A stretch of 64,000 bases of DNA from Carpediemonas membranifera (GCA_019828565.1 JAHDYR010000011.1:186001-250000), one strand, 5' to 3'; counted from the stretch's first letter, positions 40,043-50,444 are shown. Notes: generated by a model not told the origin, from the sequence alone. A program made the numbers and translations.

Positions 40043-40273
40043 ATGGCTGAGGTTACGAGCGTGAAACTTGCCAAACTGGACTGGACATTCGGTGTTACTG
40101 TTGGAACCGATGATATCGACGAGCTTGGGACCACTAAGCTCGAGATGCGCCTTGGTGTCCGCCAACTCGACGGCCAGGTGAAGCACGAGTGTTTGGAGTT
40201 CACTCTCACTCAGTTCTACGACTTCCTGCACGAGCTTGAGCGCGCTAAGTCCACTATCGATGCCATCTCATGA
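40043..40273 (+). CDS. COMM-domain protein, COMMD6-like
   Basis: 76 residues, consisting of a COMM domain only: KLAKLDWTFGVTVGTDD, LEMRLGVRQLDGQVKHECLE and FTLTQFYDFLHELERAKST match the domain order (W.fgV.., L.L......, elT..qFy.f..el). COMMD proteins assemble into the Commander complex for endosomal recycling. A lone COMM domain is the form of COMMD6, the shortest member. An in-frame stop precedes the ATG, so the chain is not an obvious fragment, but an N-terminal exon upstream could have been lost to the insertion that left the direct repeats. Confidence 0.8.
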   Translation: MAEVTSVKLAKLDWTFGVTVGTDDIDELGTTKLEMRLGVRQLDGQVKHECLEFTLTQFYDFLHELERAKSTIDAIS

Positions 40274-40576
40274 GTCCGCCAACGACAAGAGACTCATCGA
40301 CACGTGCGATCAAGTTCCGCCAATAGTAAACTGTGGTTACTTCGTGTGCATGTCACAACGTTCATTTACTGATATTATTTCGCCGCTTTTGCCTCAATCT
40401 CCTTTCCCACCCGTTCTAGGCAGCCAAGCTCCGCTCAGACTCAAAACTGCGCAAGGTACCTCATCGATTCCATTAGCAGACCATCGCACCTCAATGATTC
40501 CGTCTACTCCCGTGGGTTTGGCTGGAATTTTTTCCAGCAAGCCTTAAGCTGCCCGAAAACGCTTCCATTCCAAAAA

Positions 40577-41319
40577 ATGAACAAGGGGCCTACTGCGAGC
40601 CTTATTAAGTACGATCCGCCTGTTCTTGCATCTTCAATCACGGACAAGCGCGCAAAATTCGTCCATCAGACCGAGCGCCTTGAAGATATTCGCATCACAC
40701 AGACGGACGACATTCTGCACACAATTCTTCCTCCTCGGTACGTATCAATCATTCACAACACTAACACAGTGTATTTACTGAAGATAGCAACGAATGGTAC
40801 CAATTTGTGTCTCCCACGCCCGCTACTCGCCTCGATGTCGTCAATCTCCAGGAGCGCCTCGACAGGCTGCTGAAGGAGCGCCAGGCCAGAGAGACTGGCC
40901 TTTGCCCTATCCGCGAGGAGCTGTACGGCCAGGCCTTTGACGAGCTTATTCGCCAGGTGACGGTGAATTGCGCCGAGCGCGGTGTGCTCCTCTTGAGAGT
41001 TCGTGACGAGATGAGGATGACTTCGCAAGCTTATCAGACCCTTTACGAGAGCGCTATTGCTTACGGCATGCGCAAGACTCTCCAGGCCGAGCAGGGTCGC
41101 AAGGAGCTTGAAGGCCGTCTTCAGCAGCTCGAAGGTGAGAAGGAAGCCGCTAACAGGCAGGTTGCTGAGCTCAAGGAGAAGCTGGAAACGCTCGAGGCCC
41201 AGGAGTCCGAGCGCCGCGCTGTCCACGAGAAGAAGCACGCAGAGGAGCTTGTTTTCTTGAAGAAGAGCAACCAGCAGCTCAAGGCCCAGCTCGAGAGTGT
41301 GCTCGCGCCGTCCTCTTAA
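40577..41319 (+). CDS. DNALI1: Axonemal dynein light (intermediate) chain p28/DNALI1
   Basis: Light chain of single-headed inner-arm dyneins, in the flagellar axoneme. Exons 40577-40737 and 40770-41319 give 236 residues. SLIKYDPPVL and ILHTILPPR open the protein. After the splice come VFTEDSNEWYQFVSPTPATR, RQARETGLCPIREELY, the signature FDELIRQVTVNCAERGVLLL and RVRDEMRMTSQAYQTLYES. A coiled coil ends in NQQLKAQLESVLAPSS. All of these are in the family order. Direct evidence that the organism builds motile flagella. Confidence 0.95.
40738..40769 (+). other. Intron in p28/DNALI1 (32 bp)
   Basis: Donor GTACGT, acceptor CTAACACAG. Removal gives LPPR-VFTEDSNEW, aligning with the family's LPPREWVEDTQLW. 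A second AG 18 bp downstream (40787) is also in frame but deletes conserved residues. Confidence 0.88.
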
Positions 41320-41487
41320 ATTTAAATGTATGTATCAGGGATGTGCCGTTCTCGTCCTTGTTCAGAGAAGCTCGTGGTCGGCCGGAAGAAACATAAGTTT
41401 GAATGACGATGGAGATGGAGATTGTATGTGCTGTATTCACGGGGCTTATCCCTTTCATGCTATACGACAGTATATACAGTCGATTTC

Positions 41488-41495
41488 GCAGTTTA
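41488..41495 (+). promoter_or_regulatory. GCAGTTTA promoter motif
   Basis: Perfect octamer ending 12 bp before the aminopeptidase P ATG at 41508. Confidence 0.5.
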
Positions 41496-41507
41496 TGCCA
41501 AATCATC

Positions 41508-43331
41508 ATGACAACGATGCTAGAACGGTTGAGAGCAGCTCTCAGCGCCTCAAAGCATGACTATGCCTTTCTGTATCACAACACGGATGCCCACAACTCC
41601 GAGTACCTCCTCGACTGTTGGAATGCCATTCCACCGCTCACAGGCTTCACGGGCTCGAACTCGACGATCGTTGTGACGGATTCTGAAGCTCTGTTGTGGA
41701 CTGATAGCCGCTACTGGGTTCAAGCCGCTGAGGAGCTGGAGGAAGGCTGGACGCTCATGGCAGAGGGCAAGGACGGTGTTCCAGGCCCCAAAAAGTGGCT
41801 CAAGAAACAGCAGCGCCGCACTGTTCTCTACGCCAAGGACGTTAACTCCATCCACGACCTCGACACGATGGAAGACATCCTCCCCGACGCTGAGCTGGTC
41901 GGCGTTCCTAGTCCCTTCATGAGCACTACGGTATGGCCGGATAGACCAGAGTTCCCTGCCTACAAGGCATACACAGTGCCTAGGAAGCTTGTGGGCGAGA
42001 GTGCTGAGGACCGAGTGGCTGCGGTGCTGGGTAAGACGAAGGGCAAGGTCGAGGGCGTCGTTTCATCGTCATGCGACGCAGTGAGCTGGACGCTGCTACT
42101 CAGAGGCGATATATACGAGTATACCCCTCTGGCAGTTGCCCATATGATGATTACTGGATCCGTTGACGAGGCTACCGTCAGACTGTTCATCCAGACGAAA
42201 GACGACTCACCACTCAGTCGGGAGGAGCAGGAGAAGCTGCAGCAGTCGCTGGGAAAGTATAGTCTTGAAGTACTGCCGTACGATGGCTTCAGTGCAGCTG
42301 TTTCTAAGCTCGGTACGTGCGCTCTCGACGAGACGGAAGTCGCTGTGGCCGCCAAGCCCGCAGACTATAGGCACAAGGAGGGCCTCTTCACAGCGATCAT
42401 GCGGGCCAAGTCAGATACTGAGCTCAGCTGCTTCCGCCGTGCCCAGCTCGTGGACAGTGCAGCTATGTGTACGTTCCTTCACTGGCTCGAGGAGAAGGTG
42501 ATGGCTGGCCAAACTGTAACAGAGCTCGACGTCGGAGAGAAGCTCGGCCAAATCAGAGCCGAGTTTGGAGCAATATCTCCTTCTTTCGAAACTATTGCCG
42601 GTTGCGGCCCGAACGGTGCCATCGTGCACTACCGCCCTGGGTCTGTCGGCGAAGTCGGTGAAGTCACCCTCGGCCAGCCAGTACTGATTGACTCGGGCGG
42701 GCAGTACATGGACCCTGGTAAGGCTGTGCTGGGAACCACCGATTTGACTCGCACTTTATGCATTGGTCCTGCCCCCGAGCATTTTAAGGAAGCATTTACC
42801 GCCGTTCTGCTCGGACATATTGACGTAGCAGACGCTGTATTCAGGAAGGGGTATAACGGAGGAGCTCTAGACTTCCTTGCTAGACGTCATTTGAACCGAC
42901 TCCATGCCGATTACGGCCATGGAACTGGCCATGGCGTTGGTACTTTCCTTAGCGTGCACGAAGGTGACTTTGGCGTGACTCTACCCCGTAAGAGTGGCCG
43001 AGGCCTGGTCCCGCTGAAGCAGGGCAGCGTCGTGTCCGACGAGCCAGGCTACTACAGGCCCGGGGCCTGGGGCATCAGGATTGAATCCTTGCTGGAGATC
43101 ATACCCAGCGTGAAACATTCACCACTGCAGACGGACGACTTTGCTGATTTTCTCCGCTTCGAGACTATAACCTTGGTACCGATTCAGACGGATCATATTG
43201 ATGTTTCAATGATGGACAGGAGACAACGAGCGTGGCTCAACGACTACCATGCGACAGTCAGAGAAAAGGTCACGCCGCTAGTTGACAGCGACGTCAGGGA
43301 ATGGATCATGACTAAGACATCTGAGATTTAG
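41508..43331 (+). CDS. Xaa-Pro aminopeptidase (aminopeptidase P, M24B)
   Basis: Removes N-terminal residues that precede proline; cytosolic. 607 residues in the three-domain layout of eukaryotic aminopeptidase P1: two creatinase-like N-terminal domains (NSEYLLDCWNAIPPLTGFTG, LLWTDSRYW) and the catalytic pita-bread domain. Metal ligands are all present: Asp in LIDSGGQY, Asp in TDLTRT, His in GHGTGHGVG, Glu in SDEPGYY and Glu in RIESLLEI. The start at 41508 (MTTMLERLRAALS) is preferred over 41403 because the GCAGTTTA motif lies just before it and the family begins there. Confidence 0.93.
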   Translation: MTTMLERLRAALSASKHDYAFLYHNTDAHNSEYLLDCWNAIPPLTGFTGSNSTIVVTDSEALLWTDSRYWVQAAEELEEGWTLMAEGKDGVPGPKKWLKKQQRRTVLYAKDVNSIHDLDTMEDILPDAELVGVPSPFMSTTVWPDRPEFPAYKAYTVPRKLVGESAEDRVAAVLGKTKGKVEGVVSSSCDAVSWTLLLRGDIYEYTPLAVAHMMITGSVDEATVRLFIQTKDDSPLSREEQEKLQQSLGKYSLEVLPYDGFSAAVSKLGTCALDETEVAVAAKPADYRHKEGLFTAIMRAKSDTELSCFRRAQLVDSAAMCTFLHWLEEKVMAGQTVTELDVGEKLGQIRAEFGAISPSFETIAGCGPNGAIVHYRPGSVGEVGEVTLGQPVLIDSGGQYMDPGKAVLGTTDLTRTLCIGPAPEHFKEAFTAVLLGHIDVADAVFRKGYNGGALDFLARRHLNRLHADYGHGTGHGVGTFLSVHEGDFGVTLPRKSGRGLVPLKQGSVVSDEPGYYRPGAWGIRIESLLEIIPSVKHSPLQTDDFADFLRFETITLVPIQTDHIDVSMMDRRQRAWLNDYHATVREKVTPLVDSDVREWIMTKTSEI

Positions 43332-43390
43332 CCAGGATCTCGCCAGATTTTCTGATTGTAAAAAGATTCACACATTGTGAACGAGTCAAT

Positions 43391-44146
43391 ATGGAGCAAG
43401 GAGGGGAGAACTTGCACTTGAACAACCGTGTGCGGATGCTTTCTAGTCGTCTGAACTCCATTTCGCTGGATTTGGAATCAAAGAAGGACCGTATTGCTCT
43501 AGGGGTCAATGAGAAGCTAAAGCTCCTCACATCCCGGCTTGACGAGATAGAACGGGACAGAGAAGGGAAATTCACCTCACTATCATCGTCAATATCGAAC
43601 ATGGAGGGAGAAATTCAAGCGGCTGAGGCGGAACACGATCAAGCGCAAAGATCAGCTTCCCGACTTGTCCAGGAGTGGCAGGATACATTCCAGACTGATC
43701 TGAACGAGCTCAAGGCATCCCGCACGGCCTACGAGAAGCGTGCCATGTCAGCCTTGGAGAGCAGAATGGAAGAGGCCCTTCAGCAGTGCCGAACCGAAGA
43801 CACCAAGCACAACTGGGCCTCGTCTGAGCTCTCTAAGCGCATGTCAGCTGAGCTAGACACTATTGAGCAGGCCCTCAAGGCCGACGAGGAGGCCTGGGCT
43901 GCCGCAATAGAGGCGAGCATCGCCCAATTTGGGGACAGGGTGGAGTCCGTCAAACGGATGGTAGCAGGCGACCAGGCAGCCCAAGAACAGGTCGAGTACC
44001 GCTGGATCGAGCGTTTGAACGATGTAGGCCATGAGTTGTCCGCCATGCTTCGGGTTGAGAGACAAGAGAGAGTGGAGGTCGAGGACACTCTTGTGGGGCT
44101 GTTGGAGATGACATGCGTCAAGATTAAGGAGGCAGAGGCGATATAG
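43391..44146 (+). CDS. SF-assemblin/giardin-family coiled-coil protein
   Basis: 251 residues with a short head and an unbroken coiled-coil rod, matching SF-assemblin and beta-giardin in length and layout. Rod segments such as RLDEIERDREGKFTSLSSSI, QEWQDTFQTDLNELKASR and the end RVEVEDTLVGLLEMTCVKIK follow the family's characteristic 29-residue-like periodicity and its conserved ending (E..ED.iv..LE.v..KI). These proteins form striated microtubule-associated fibres at basal bodies, and the ventral disc in Giardia. Placed next to dynein p28 and near the kinesin. Confidence 0.85.
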   Translation: MEQGGENLHLNNRVRMLSSRLNSISLDLESKKDRIALGVNEKLKLLTSRLDEIERDREGKFTSLSSSISNMEGEIQAAEAEHDQAQRSASRLVQEWQDTFQTDLNELKASRTAYEKRAMSALESRMEEALQQCRTEDTKHNWASSELSKRMSAELDTIEQALKADEEAWAAAIEASIAQFGDRVESVKRMVAGDQAAQEQVEYRWIERLNDVGHELSAMLRVERQERVEVEDTLVGLLEMTCVKIKEAEAI

Positions 44147-44345
44147 AATGGAGAATAGCCGTAAATATTAGGAATTAGGGTTAGCCTGATCTGATTGTGT
44201 CAGTAATCTGATGGATGTTGGCATTTCACCGGAACCCCAGGTATGCTGTCAGTTTAGCAGTTGTAGTAAGATGATAGTTGAATGATACATTTATGGGCAG
44301 GCACATGTGAAGGGAAAGGGAAGATGCAGGGTTGAGTTTCAGAAT

Positions 44346-46052
44346 TTATGAATCAAACGGGTCGACGTCGACCGAAATAATGTCATCCCACGACCGGGGT
44401 GATCCACGCTCAAACAGCTCAGCCACCCCATCTGACACTCTTGCTTCTAACCACTGGCCGGCTGAGTCGCGGAATGAGTGGACCGCATGCCCATCGATCC
44501 AAATTGTCTCACATTCCACAGCTTCAAAGGGCACACTGTACTGTTTGTCGCAGTCAGACATGTGGGTGCGGCCCTCAGTGACCCAGAGGAGGGTTACATA
44601 ATCACACCAGAATCCCTTGACCCTCTCTGGGAATCGGAATGGGGTGGGCGTGAGGCACTTGTCGTGAGCCTTGTAGCTCGACAACAGGCCTGACTCGTCG
44701 ATAGCCTCCGGAACTTGGCCAGCGAAGAGCAGCTGGCGGTCACTGAGGAAGACGTTGAATTCGTCCAAAGAAGTGATGATCCGGTCGACCCTGAAGGGCA
44801 GGTCGACGAAGCCAGTCATACCATTCTTGTGCCCGAGTCCCAGTCGGCCAAACCTATTCCATCCGCTGACAATCTGCCGATCGCCCATGGAGAGGATAAC
44901 AAGCGTATTCCGATAGCGCATGATGTGATCTGGGACAAAGCCAGCGGGCACGGCGACTGGGTTGAATAAACGCACATTCTCGATACGGCATCTAGAAAAC
45001 CAATCAGTGTAACAGCCACTTGTGATCGTGCCGGCTTGGGTGAGTATGAATGTCTGATGCCCGACAAGCGATACATCTGTCACCATCCTGTGCTTCTCCC
45101 AAGGGGGCAGGCTGGCCTCGAGCTCGGCAACTTTGGGACAGGCGGGGAAGGTGAGGCAGGTCGGGTCGACAAAATGATTACGCGATGACCTGATCCCCAG
45201 ATGAGCATAGTCGCTATCACCCCAGCCCCATAGTCCTTTGGGCGTCCTGGCGATGTGGGCGAACTCGTCGCCATAGACCTCGAGGGCCCTGGGCATCCTG
45301 GCCCTGGTGAGGGCGGTGTGGTTGGCAGTGTGGAGCATGAAGAGTCGGCCCATGTACATGTGGTGGTGGTAGCAACTGCTAAGTCCAGCGTACTGATAGC
45401 TCTCGCCGTCCTTCTCGGCGACGTTCATCGTGAAGAAGAACTTGCGGCAGAGGAACCAGAGGCATTTGCCCTCGGGGGTGAGCGCATTGCGGATCTTGTC
45501 ATGTATCTCGGTATCACGTGGCTGCTTCCACAGAGCCTCCGTCAGCAGCCTGTCCTCGAGGTCGGGGTTGGCCCCGCCACCCATCAGACACGCCCACACC
45601 GCGCCCTGGTTCAGCGTGTGCAGGGCGGCCGGGAGCTCCTGCCCCTCCGCGAGCTCGACGTTCATGGACAGCGGGGGGCCGCTGGTGAGGATCGAGCGGG
45701 CGCGGTCGAGGAGGGCTTGCGCGGTTGGTTCGAGAGGGGGGATCTCTGAGAGCGTGGTAAGGAGAGATTCGAAGGAATTGGCATCTTGACGCACGTATTG
45801 ACTCATATGTTTGTGGATAAACGTATTAAACGCGGTCAACAAGCGGGATCTGTGCGGCATTTCCTCGTCGAAGTTGTGCCGGAACGCAAGAGCGATGAGA
45901 GAGGGGACATCGCCAACGATATTGCTTGCTGCCATTATTGAGAGCCGATGGGCCGCGATCAGTGCATCTCTCGCCTTCTTGCCATCTCTCATGTCGTCTG
46001 ATCGTTCCAACTCAGCCACAGTCGACTGTGGCATCGAAAATCGACTCGTCAT
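44346..46052 (-). CDS. RCC1-repeat protein
   Basis: 568 residues. The N-terminal half is helical without recognised domains. The C-terminal half has degenerate RCC1 propeller blades: GLWGWGDSDYAHLGI, VSGWNRFGRLGLG and regularly spaced VTDVSLVGHQTFILTQAG. It shares layout and phrases (GP.. helical head, then W..G.N..G.LG blades) with the protein at 58408, so the two are probably paralogues of a family expanded in this genome. RCC1 blades can be guanine-exchange factors or plain scaffolds; nothing here shows Ran activity. Confidence 0.75.
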   Translation of the reverse strand: MTSRFSMPQSTVAELERSDDMRDGKKARDALIAAHRLSIMAASNIVGDVPSLIALAFRHNFDEEMPHRSRLLTAFNTFIHKHMSQYVRQDANSFESLLTTLSEIPPLEPTAQALLDRARSILTSGPPLSMNVELAEGQELPAALHTLNQGAVWACLMGGGANPDLEDRLLTEALWKQPRDTEIHDKIRNALTPEGKCLWFLCRKFFFTMNVAEKDGESYQYAGLSSCYHHHMYMGRLFMLHTANHTALTRARMPRALEVYGDEFAHIARTPKGLWGWGDSDYAHLGIRSSRNHFVDPTCLTFPACPKVAELEASLPPWEKHRMVTDVSLVGHQTFILTQAGTITSGCYTDWFSRCRIENVRLFNPVAVPAGFVPDHIMRYRNTLVILSMGDRQIVSGWNRFGRLGLGHKNGMTGFVDLPFRVDRIITSLDEFNVFLSDRQLLFAGQVPEAIDESGLLSSYKAHDKCLTPTPFRFPERVKGFWCDYVTLLWVTEGRTHMSDCDKQYSVPFEAVECETIWIDGHAVHSFRDSAGQWLEARVSDGVAELFERGSPRSWDDIISVDVDPFDS

Positions 46053-46294
46053 CTCGAGTTAGAGTCGCTCCCAAGTCACTCCGCTTCATCGGGGCCGTTT
46101 ATCTGTTTTTGGGCGATCGAGTCTGACCCAGCTAAGGTGAACGACTCAGGCCTCCGCACATAGGTCCGGATGTATCCCATCAGCTCTAAACAGCCATGAT
46201 GACCAGGAGATCTCTACCAGAGTCGACTCGGTAATATTGAGTTGGCCGTTGTTGCTCCGCGGCCTCCAAGGAAAAGATTGTATCGATTGCCAAA

Positions 46295-46973
46295 ATGAGC
46301 AAAAATAGTTGGGAGGCAAAATCGTTCTACATTGACACTGCCCTCAATAGGAGGCGACTTTGCGACTCAGGTGTCTGAATCCATCATTTCTGCTGTAGAT
46401 TTTATTATTTCTCGATCCCGATTGCCACAGGAAATACAGCTTCTTAAAGGGAGAAAACGTGAAATGATGGAGCAAATCGAGCGAATAGACGATATCGTAT
46501 TCACCGGCCCCGCAAGAATGATGGATGGCCGGTGGGAAGGCATGGATGCTAATGAGATGCTCTCTATACGGGCATTACAGCTCTCCCAGACGGGATTCAC
46601 CGCTAGCGATATTGCTACCATGTTAGAAATGTCCCTTGAAGAGGTGAGAAAGATTCTTGCTCACAGCCAGCAGAGCTCGAATGATTCGATACGAAATGCG
46701 ATGATAGCCAACGGACAAAGGCATCATGTTAACGAGGTCGGCATCTCATTCCCGAGTATGAGCTTCTCCTGCGAAGAATCCATGGTTGTTCAGACCACAA
46801 TGGATGAGCTCGAGAAAGGCGACTCGACGCCGATCGCATTCAGCGAGATCGGGAGTATTGCGGAGATTCTCACCCCTCCAAAACGGATACAAGACTCGTC
46901 TTCGAAGCTTTCTAGGGTGATCCGGTCGATATTTTCGTCCATTAGGCTGTTTTTAGACGTTGTTGTCTTATGA
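46295..46973 (+). CDS. Hypothetical protein with helix-turn-helix-like segment
   Basis: Proposed exons 46295-46307 and 46351-46973 give 211 residues beginning MSKNRGDFATQVSESIISA; the longer open frame from 46332 has no ATG start. LQLSQTGFTASDIATMLEMS followed by LEEVRKILAHS (near residue 85) has the shape of a helix-turn-helix (two helices around a tight turn, alanine and hydrophobic spacing). A coiled coil (KGRKREMMEQIERIDDIV) precedes it. No family assigned. The 43-bp intron has acceptor CCCTCAATAG and is only supported by frame. Confidence 0.5.
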
Positions 46974-47048
46974 TTTCATGGCAGGACAGAGCAGTGTTTA
47001 CGCATATGTAAATGCATGTAGTATCACTGAGTCTGGGTCTGTACACCT

Positions 47049-47684
47049 TCATTCAGCGGGCTTCAGGACCGCCCGGATGATGACTAGAGTTTCCACGTCA
47101 AACTCGCGCCGGACCATGACAACAGCGTCAAACCCGTGCCCTTCCATCATATGACAGAGCTCATCCACGCCATTAGCCTCTATGGCGATGAGGTAGAGTG
47201 TTCCGTGCTCGCTAAGTGCCTGTGCTGCTTCAGGGATGAATCTGTCGATAACAGAACGACCCTGGGGCCCACCGACCAGTGCGAAGTCCAAGGCATTGTC
47301 CTCAGTGAGCTCCTGGCTGAGATCGAAGGGATCGGGCACGTAGGGCGGATTGAACACGAGCATGTCGATTGGGCCAGGGATGTTCGCGAGGAGATCAGAG
47401 GAAATGACGGAAACTGTGGTGTTGTTCTCTTTCGCTGTGCGGCGGGCGAAGTCGAGGGCGAAGGGGTTGATGTCAACGGCGGTGACGTCCGCGTCTGGGA
47501 ACAAAATGGCGAGGGAAGTTGCTACAACACCGGAACCGGTCCCAACTTCCACAATACGCCTGATATCGAGGGTAAAAGTGTACTTAAAGTCGGAATGGAT
47601 CGCGTCAAGGAGCAGGAATGTGTCGTCGGACGGCAGATAGACGTGGCGGCGATCTTCCTTCGTCATGTGCCGGTATGTCGGCAT
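47049..47684 (-). CDS. N6AMT1: HemK2/N6AMT1-type methyltransferase
   Basis: Methylates the glutamine of the GGQ motif in eukaryotic release factor eRF1 when paired with TRMT112. 211 residues from MPTYRHMTKEDRRHVYLPSD. The Rossmann SAM site is VEVGTGSGVVATSL, followed by the acidic TAVDINPFA, and the substrate Gln pocket NPPYVPD. DTFLLLDAI at the start and RSVIDRFIPEAAQAL near the end are typical of the HemK2/Mtq2 branch rather than bacterial PrmC. The frame is open to an upstream Met at 47819, which would add 45 residues absent from the family. Divergent from the kinesin gene. Confidence 0.88.
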   Translation of the reverse strand: MPTYRHMTKEDRRHVYLPSDDTFLLLDAIHSDFKYTFTLDIRRIVEVGTGSGVVATSLAILFPDADVTAVDINPFALDFARRTAKENNTTVSVISSDLLANIPGPIDMLVFNPPYVPDPFDLSQELTEDNALDFALVGGPQGRSVIDRFIPEAAQALSEHGTLYLIAIEANGVDELCHMMEGHGFDAVVMVRREFDVETLVIIRAVLKPAE

Positions 47685-47932
47685 CTTCGCAGCTATCTTC
47701 TCATCAAAGACAGGAAAGGCGCTATGGCCGAAATTGGTCGCTCCATTCTGCATTACCCTGATGGCTTCCAGCACCGAGCGTGATGGTCGGGTAACACTGC
47801 GAAATCGTTGAACAGGCAAAATGATGGCTAAAAGAGGGCCATGTCTTCAACAAGTTATGCCCGCGGGTCGATCTCCCCGATTTTGTCAGTATCGGCAAGC
47901 CGAAAAATTTCGCAGCTTTGCATAGTTGAGCG

Positions 47933-50316
47933 ATGGTTGTTAGCCAGACTACAGGCACCGCAAACAACTTCCGTGTTGTTATACGAGTTCGTCCGCCGAT
48001 TAAGCGAGAGACTGATGGCAAAATTTGTCGTACCGTCGTCAGCGTTGCCGAAGACAACAAGAGCGTCACTATTTCTGAGGCATTGAACCAGGACCAGTCC
48101 CAGCGTGGCCAGTTTGATAACCCCAGCATATGTGCGACCTACACCTTTGGCTTCGATTACGTCTACAACCAAGCAGCTCAGCAAGAGACAGTCTACGAGA
48201 AGACTGGCAAGGCTGCCGTCGCATCTTGCCTCCAGGGCTACAACAGCACCATCCTCGCATACGGCCAGACAGGCTCAGGTCAGTACCACCCTCACAGCTC
48301 ATACAGGCAAGACACACACGATGGAGGGCTTTAAGGAGGCCTCCGGGCGTGGCATCATTCCCCGCTCAGTTGAAGATATCTTCGGACACATCCAGAGCCA
48401 GGCTAGCGAGCGCCACAAGTTCCTGGTTCGCGCCTCGTATCTCCAGATTTATAATGAGGTCATCTCCGATCTCCTGAAGCCTGACAGGTCCTCTCTCCAA
48501 ATCCGCGAGGCCCCCAAGCGCGGAGTATACGTCGAGGGCCTTTCTGAGTGGGTTGTACGCGGCCCCCAGGAGATCTACAACCTCATCGAGCGCGGCTCCC
48601 AGCAACGTGCGACTGGGGCGACTCGAATGAACGAACTCTCGTCACGGTCGCACGCAGTCTTTATCGTAATCTGCGAGCAGAGCGAGATTGTTGTCGACGA
48701 GAACGGCGATGAACGCGAGGTGTTTAAGATCGGCAAGCTCAACCTGGTCGATCTGGCAGGCTCGGAGCGTGTCCGCGACTCTGGCGCCACTGGCCAGCGT
48801 CTGGAGGAGACGAGGAAGATCAACCAGTCGCTTTCCGCACTTGGTAACGTCATTGCCGCTCTGACGGACCAAAAGAAGCGGATCCACATCCCCTATCGTG
48901 ATTCCAAGCTCACACGCATCCTCGAAGATTCCCTCGGTGGTTTGTACAAGCTATCATTCCATTTACATAGGTAACTGCGTCACGACATTTATGGCTATGG
49001 TGACACCAGTCCTAGAATCGTACAACGAGACGCTAAGTACGCTGAAGTTCGCCAACAGGGCCAAGAACATCCGTAACGATGCGTATATCAACGAAGACAT
49101 GGATCAGAAGGCTCTCATCCGAAAGTACGAGCGTGAAATCAAGAAACTGCGCCACGAGCTTGAGAACAAGTCCAGAGTCGTCGTCGATAAGGAGCGTATG
49201 CTTGCCCTGGAGGAGCAGCGTAAGCGGGCGGAGCTGGATCGTCTCACGGCCATCAAGGCGCTCGAGTCGCGCAGTCTGGAGTTCTTGCAGGAGAAGCAGA
49301 GCAAGAGAAAGCTGGAGGAGCGCATCAAGCAGATGCAGAGCCAGCTACTCCTCGGCGGTCAGGAGATCCTGACTGACGGCAACGTTGAAGGCCTCGTTGA
49401 GCAGTACAACGACCGGATGGCCGCCCTCGAGCGGGAACGAGCTTCCGTGGCGGAGGACAAGGCCGAAGTCTCGCGGTACAAGCAGCTCCTGCTCAAGCAG
49501 CGCGACATCATGATCGCGCTCACCGGCCGGCTTTCTGAGCGTGATTCGACGATCAAGGCGCTCCAAGAAGAGCTCGATGCTTTTGACCGGCACCAAGGGA
49601 TCCTTCAAGAGAAACTAGATCTCAAGGATTCAGCGATAGCCGCCCTACAAGGCGTGGCCCTTGATGCCGGGGCCCTAAGTGCGCCGGTGATCGACACCAG
49701 AGGAATGATTGCCCCTTCTTTCCTTCCCATATTGAAGCAGCATCTCCCCCGCGGGGCACATTACTACTCGCCACGCCCTGATGACTTCTCCTTGACACTG
49801 TCGGCCCAGATAAGCGATGATGACTCGGATCTTGAGGACAGTGATCTGCTCGATGCTGATCAAAAGATTGATGAACTCACGAAGCTTCTTCATGATCGGA
49901 ACACCGAGATTAGCGACCTACACGCCGAGCTTGAGGAGGCTGTGGAAGAGAAGATGCGCATCGAGAGCCTCCTCCACGGCCGTCTTAGCGAGCTCGTGAC
50001 GGAGGAAGTCGAGAACAGAGTGAGCGCGCTCCGCAGAGATACACAGCATGCCTCTGCCGCGTGGGATCGACTCCGCGTCCACCGAGACGAGAGGAAGGCG
50101 CTCAAGGCCATCCTTGAGGCCAAGCTGAGCCCCATGGTCGACAACTCGCTGCGGATCATCGAGAGAATGGACGATTCGACTCAGGCACAGTCGGGCGACT
50201 CCAGTCGACTCTACAGGCAGCTTATTGCAATGCAGCGCCTCGTGACCGCAAGTGTGGGCGCCCTGACTAACGCTGAGGACGAGGAGGATCAGTGGAGGAC
50301 TAGCAATGGCCGGTAG
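47933..50316 (+). CDS. N-terminal motor kinesin
   Basis: Plus-end type microtubule motor. Exons 47933-48278, 48307-48939 and 48971-50316 give 774 residues. The motor fills residues 10-375: P-loop GQTGSGKT (111-118, completed by splicing), NELSSRSHAVF (switch I), VDLAGSER (switch II) and the microtubule-binding YRDSKLTRILEDSLGGN. The neck region YINEDMDQKALIRKYEREIK leads to a coiled-coil stalk with AIKALESRSLEFLQEKQSK and LEERIKQMQSQLLLGG. This stalk is shared by an ungrouped set of protist kinesins, so I do not assign a numbered family. The tail has acidic and Ser-rich patches. Confidence 0.93.
48279..48306 (+). other. Kinesin intron 1 (28 bp)
   Basis: Donor GTCAGT, acceptor CTCATACAG. Removal rebuilds the P-loop GQTGSGKT; an alternative AG at 48297 would destroy it. 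Confidence 0.9.
48940..48970 (+). other. Kinesin intron 2 (31 bp)
   Basis: Donor GTTTGT, acceptor TTTACATAG. Removal joins LEDSLGG to NCVTTFMAMV, as in other kinesin motors. Confidence 0.9.
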
Positions 50317-50374
50317 CATCGGCTGGGCGGTTGTAAAATAACTTCTTTTCTCGTGATTGGATGAGAGCATTGTT

Positions 50375-50382
50375 GCAGTTTA
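50375..50382 (+). promoter_or_regulatory. GCAGTTTA promoter motif
   Basis: Perfect octamer 105 bp before the preferred MSH2 ATG. Confidence 0.35.
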
Positions 50383-50444
50383 GTAAAAGCCGATTTTGGT
50401 GGGAACGGCGGGGCATAAATTGAGGTTATCATGGAGCAGTCAGC

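Noticed and set aside
44172-44182. TTAGGGTTAG, telomere-like
   Set aside because: Only one and a half units; a chance match in an intergenic region.
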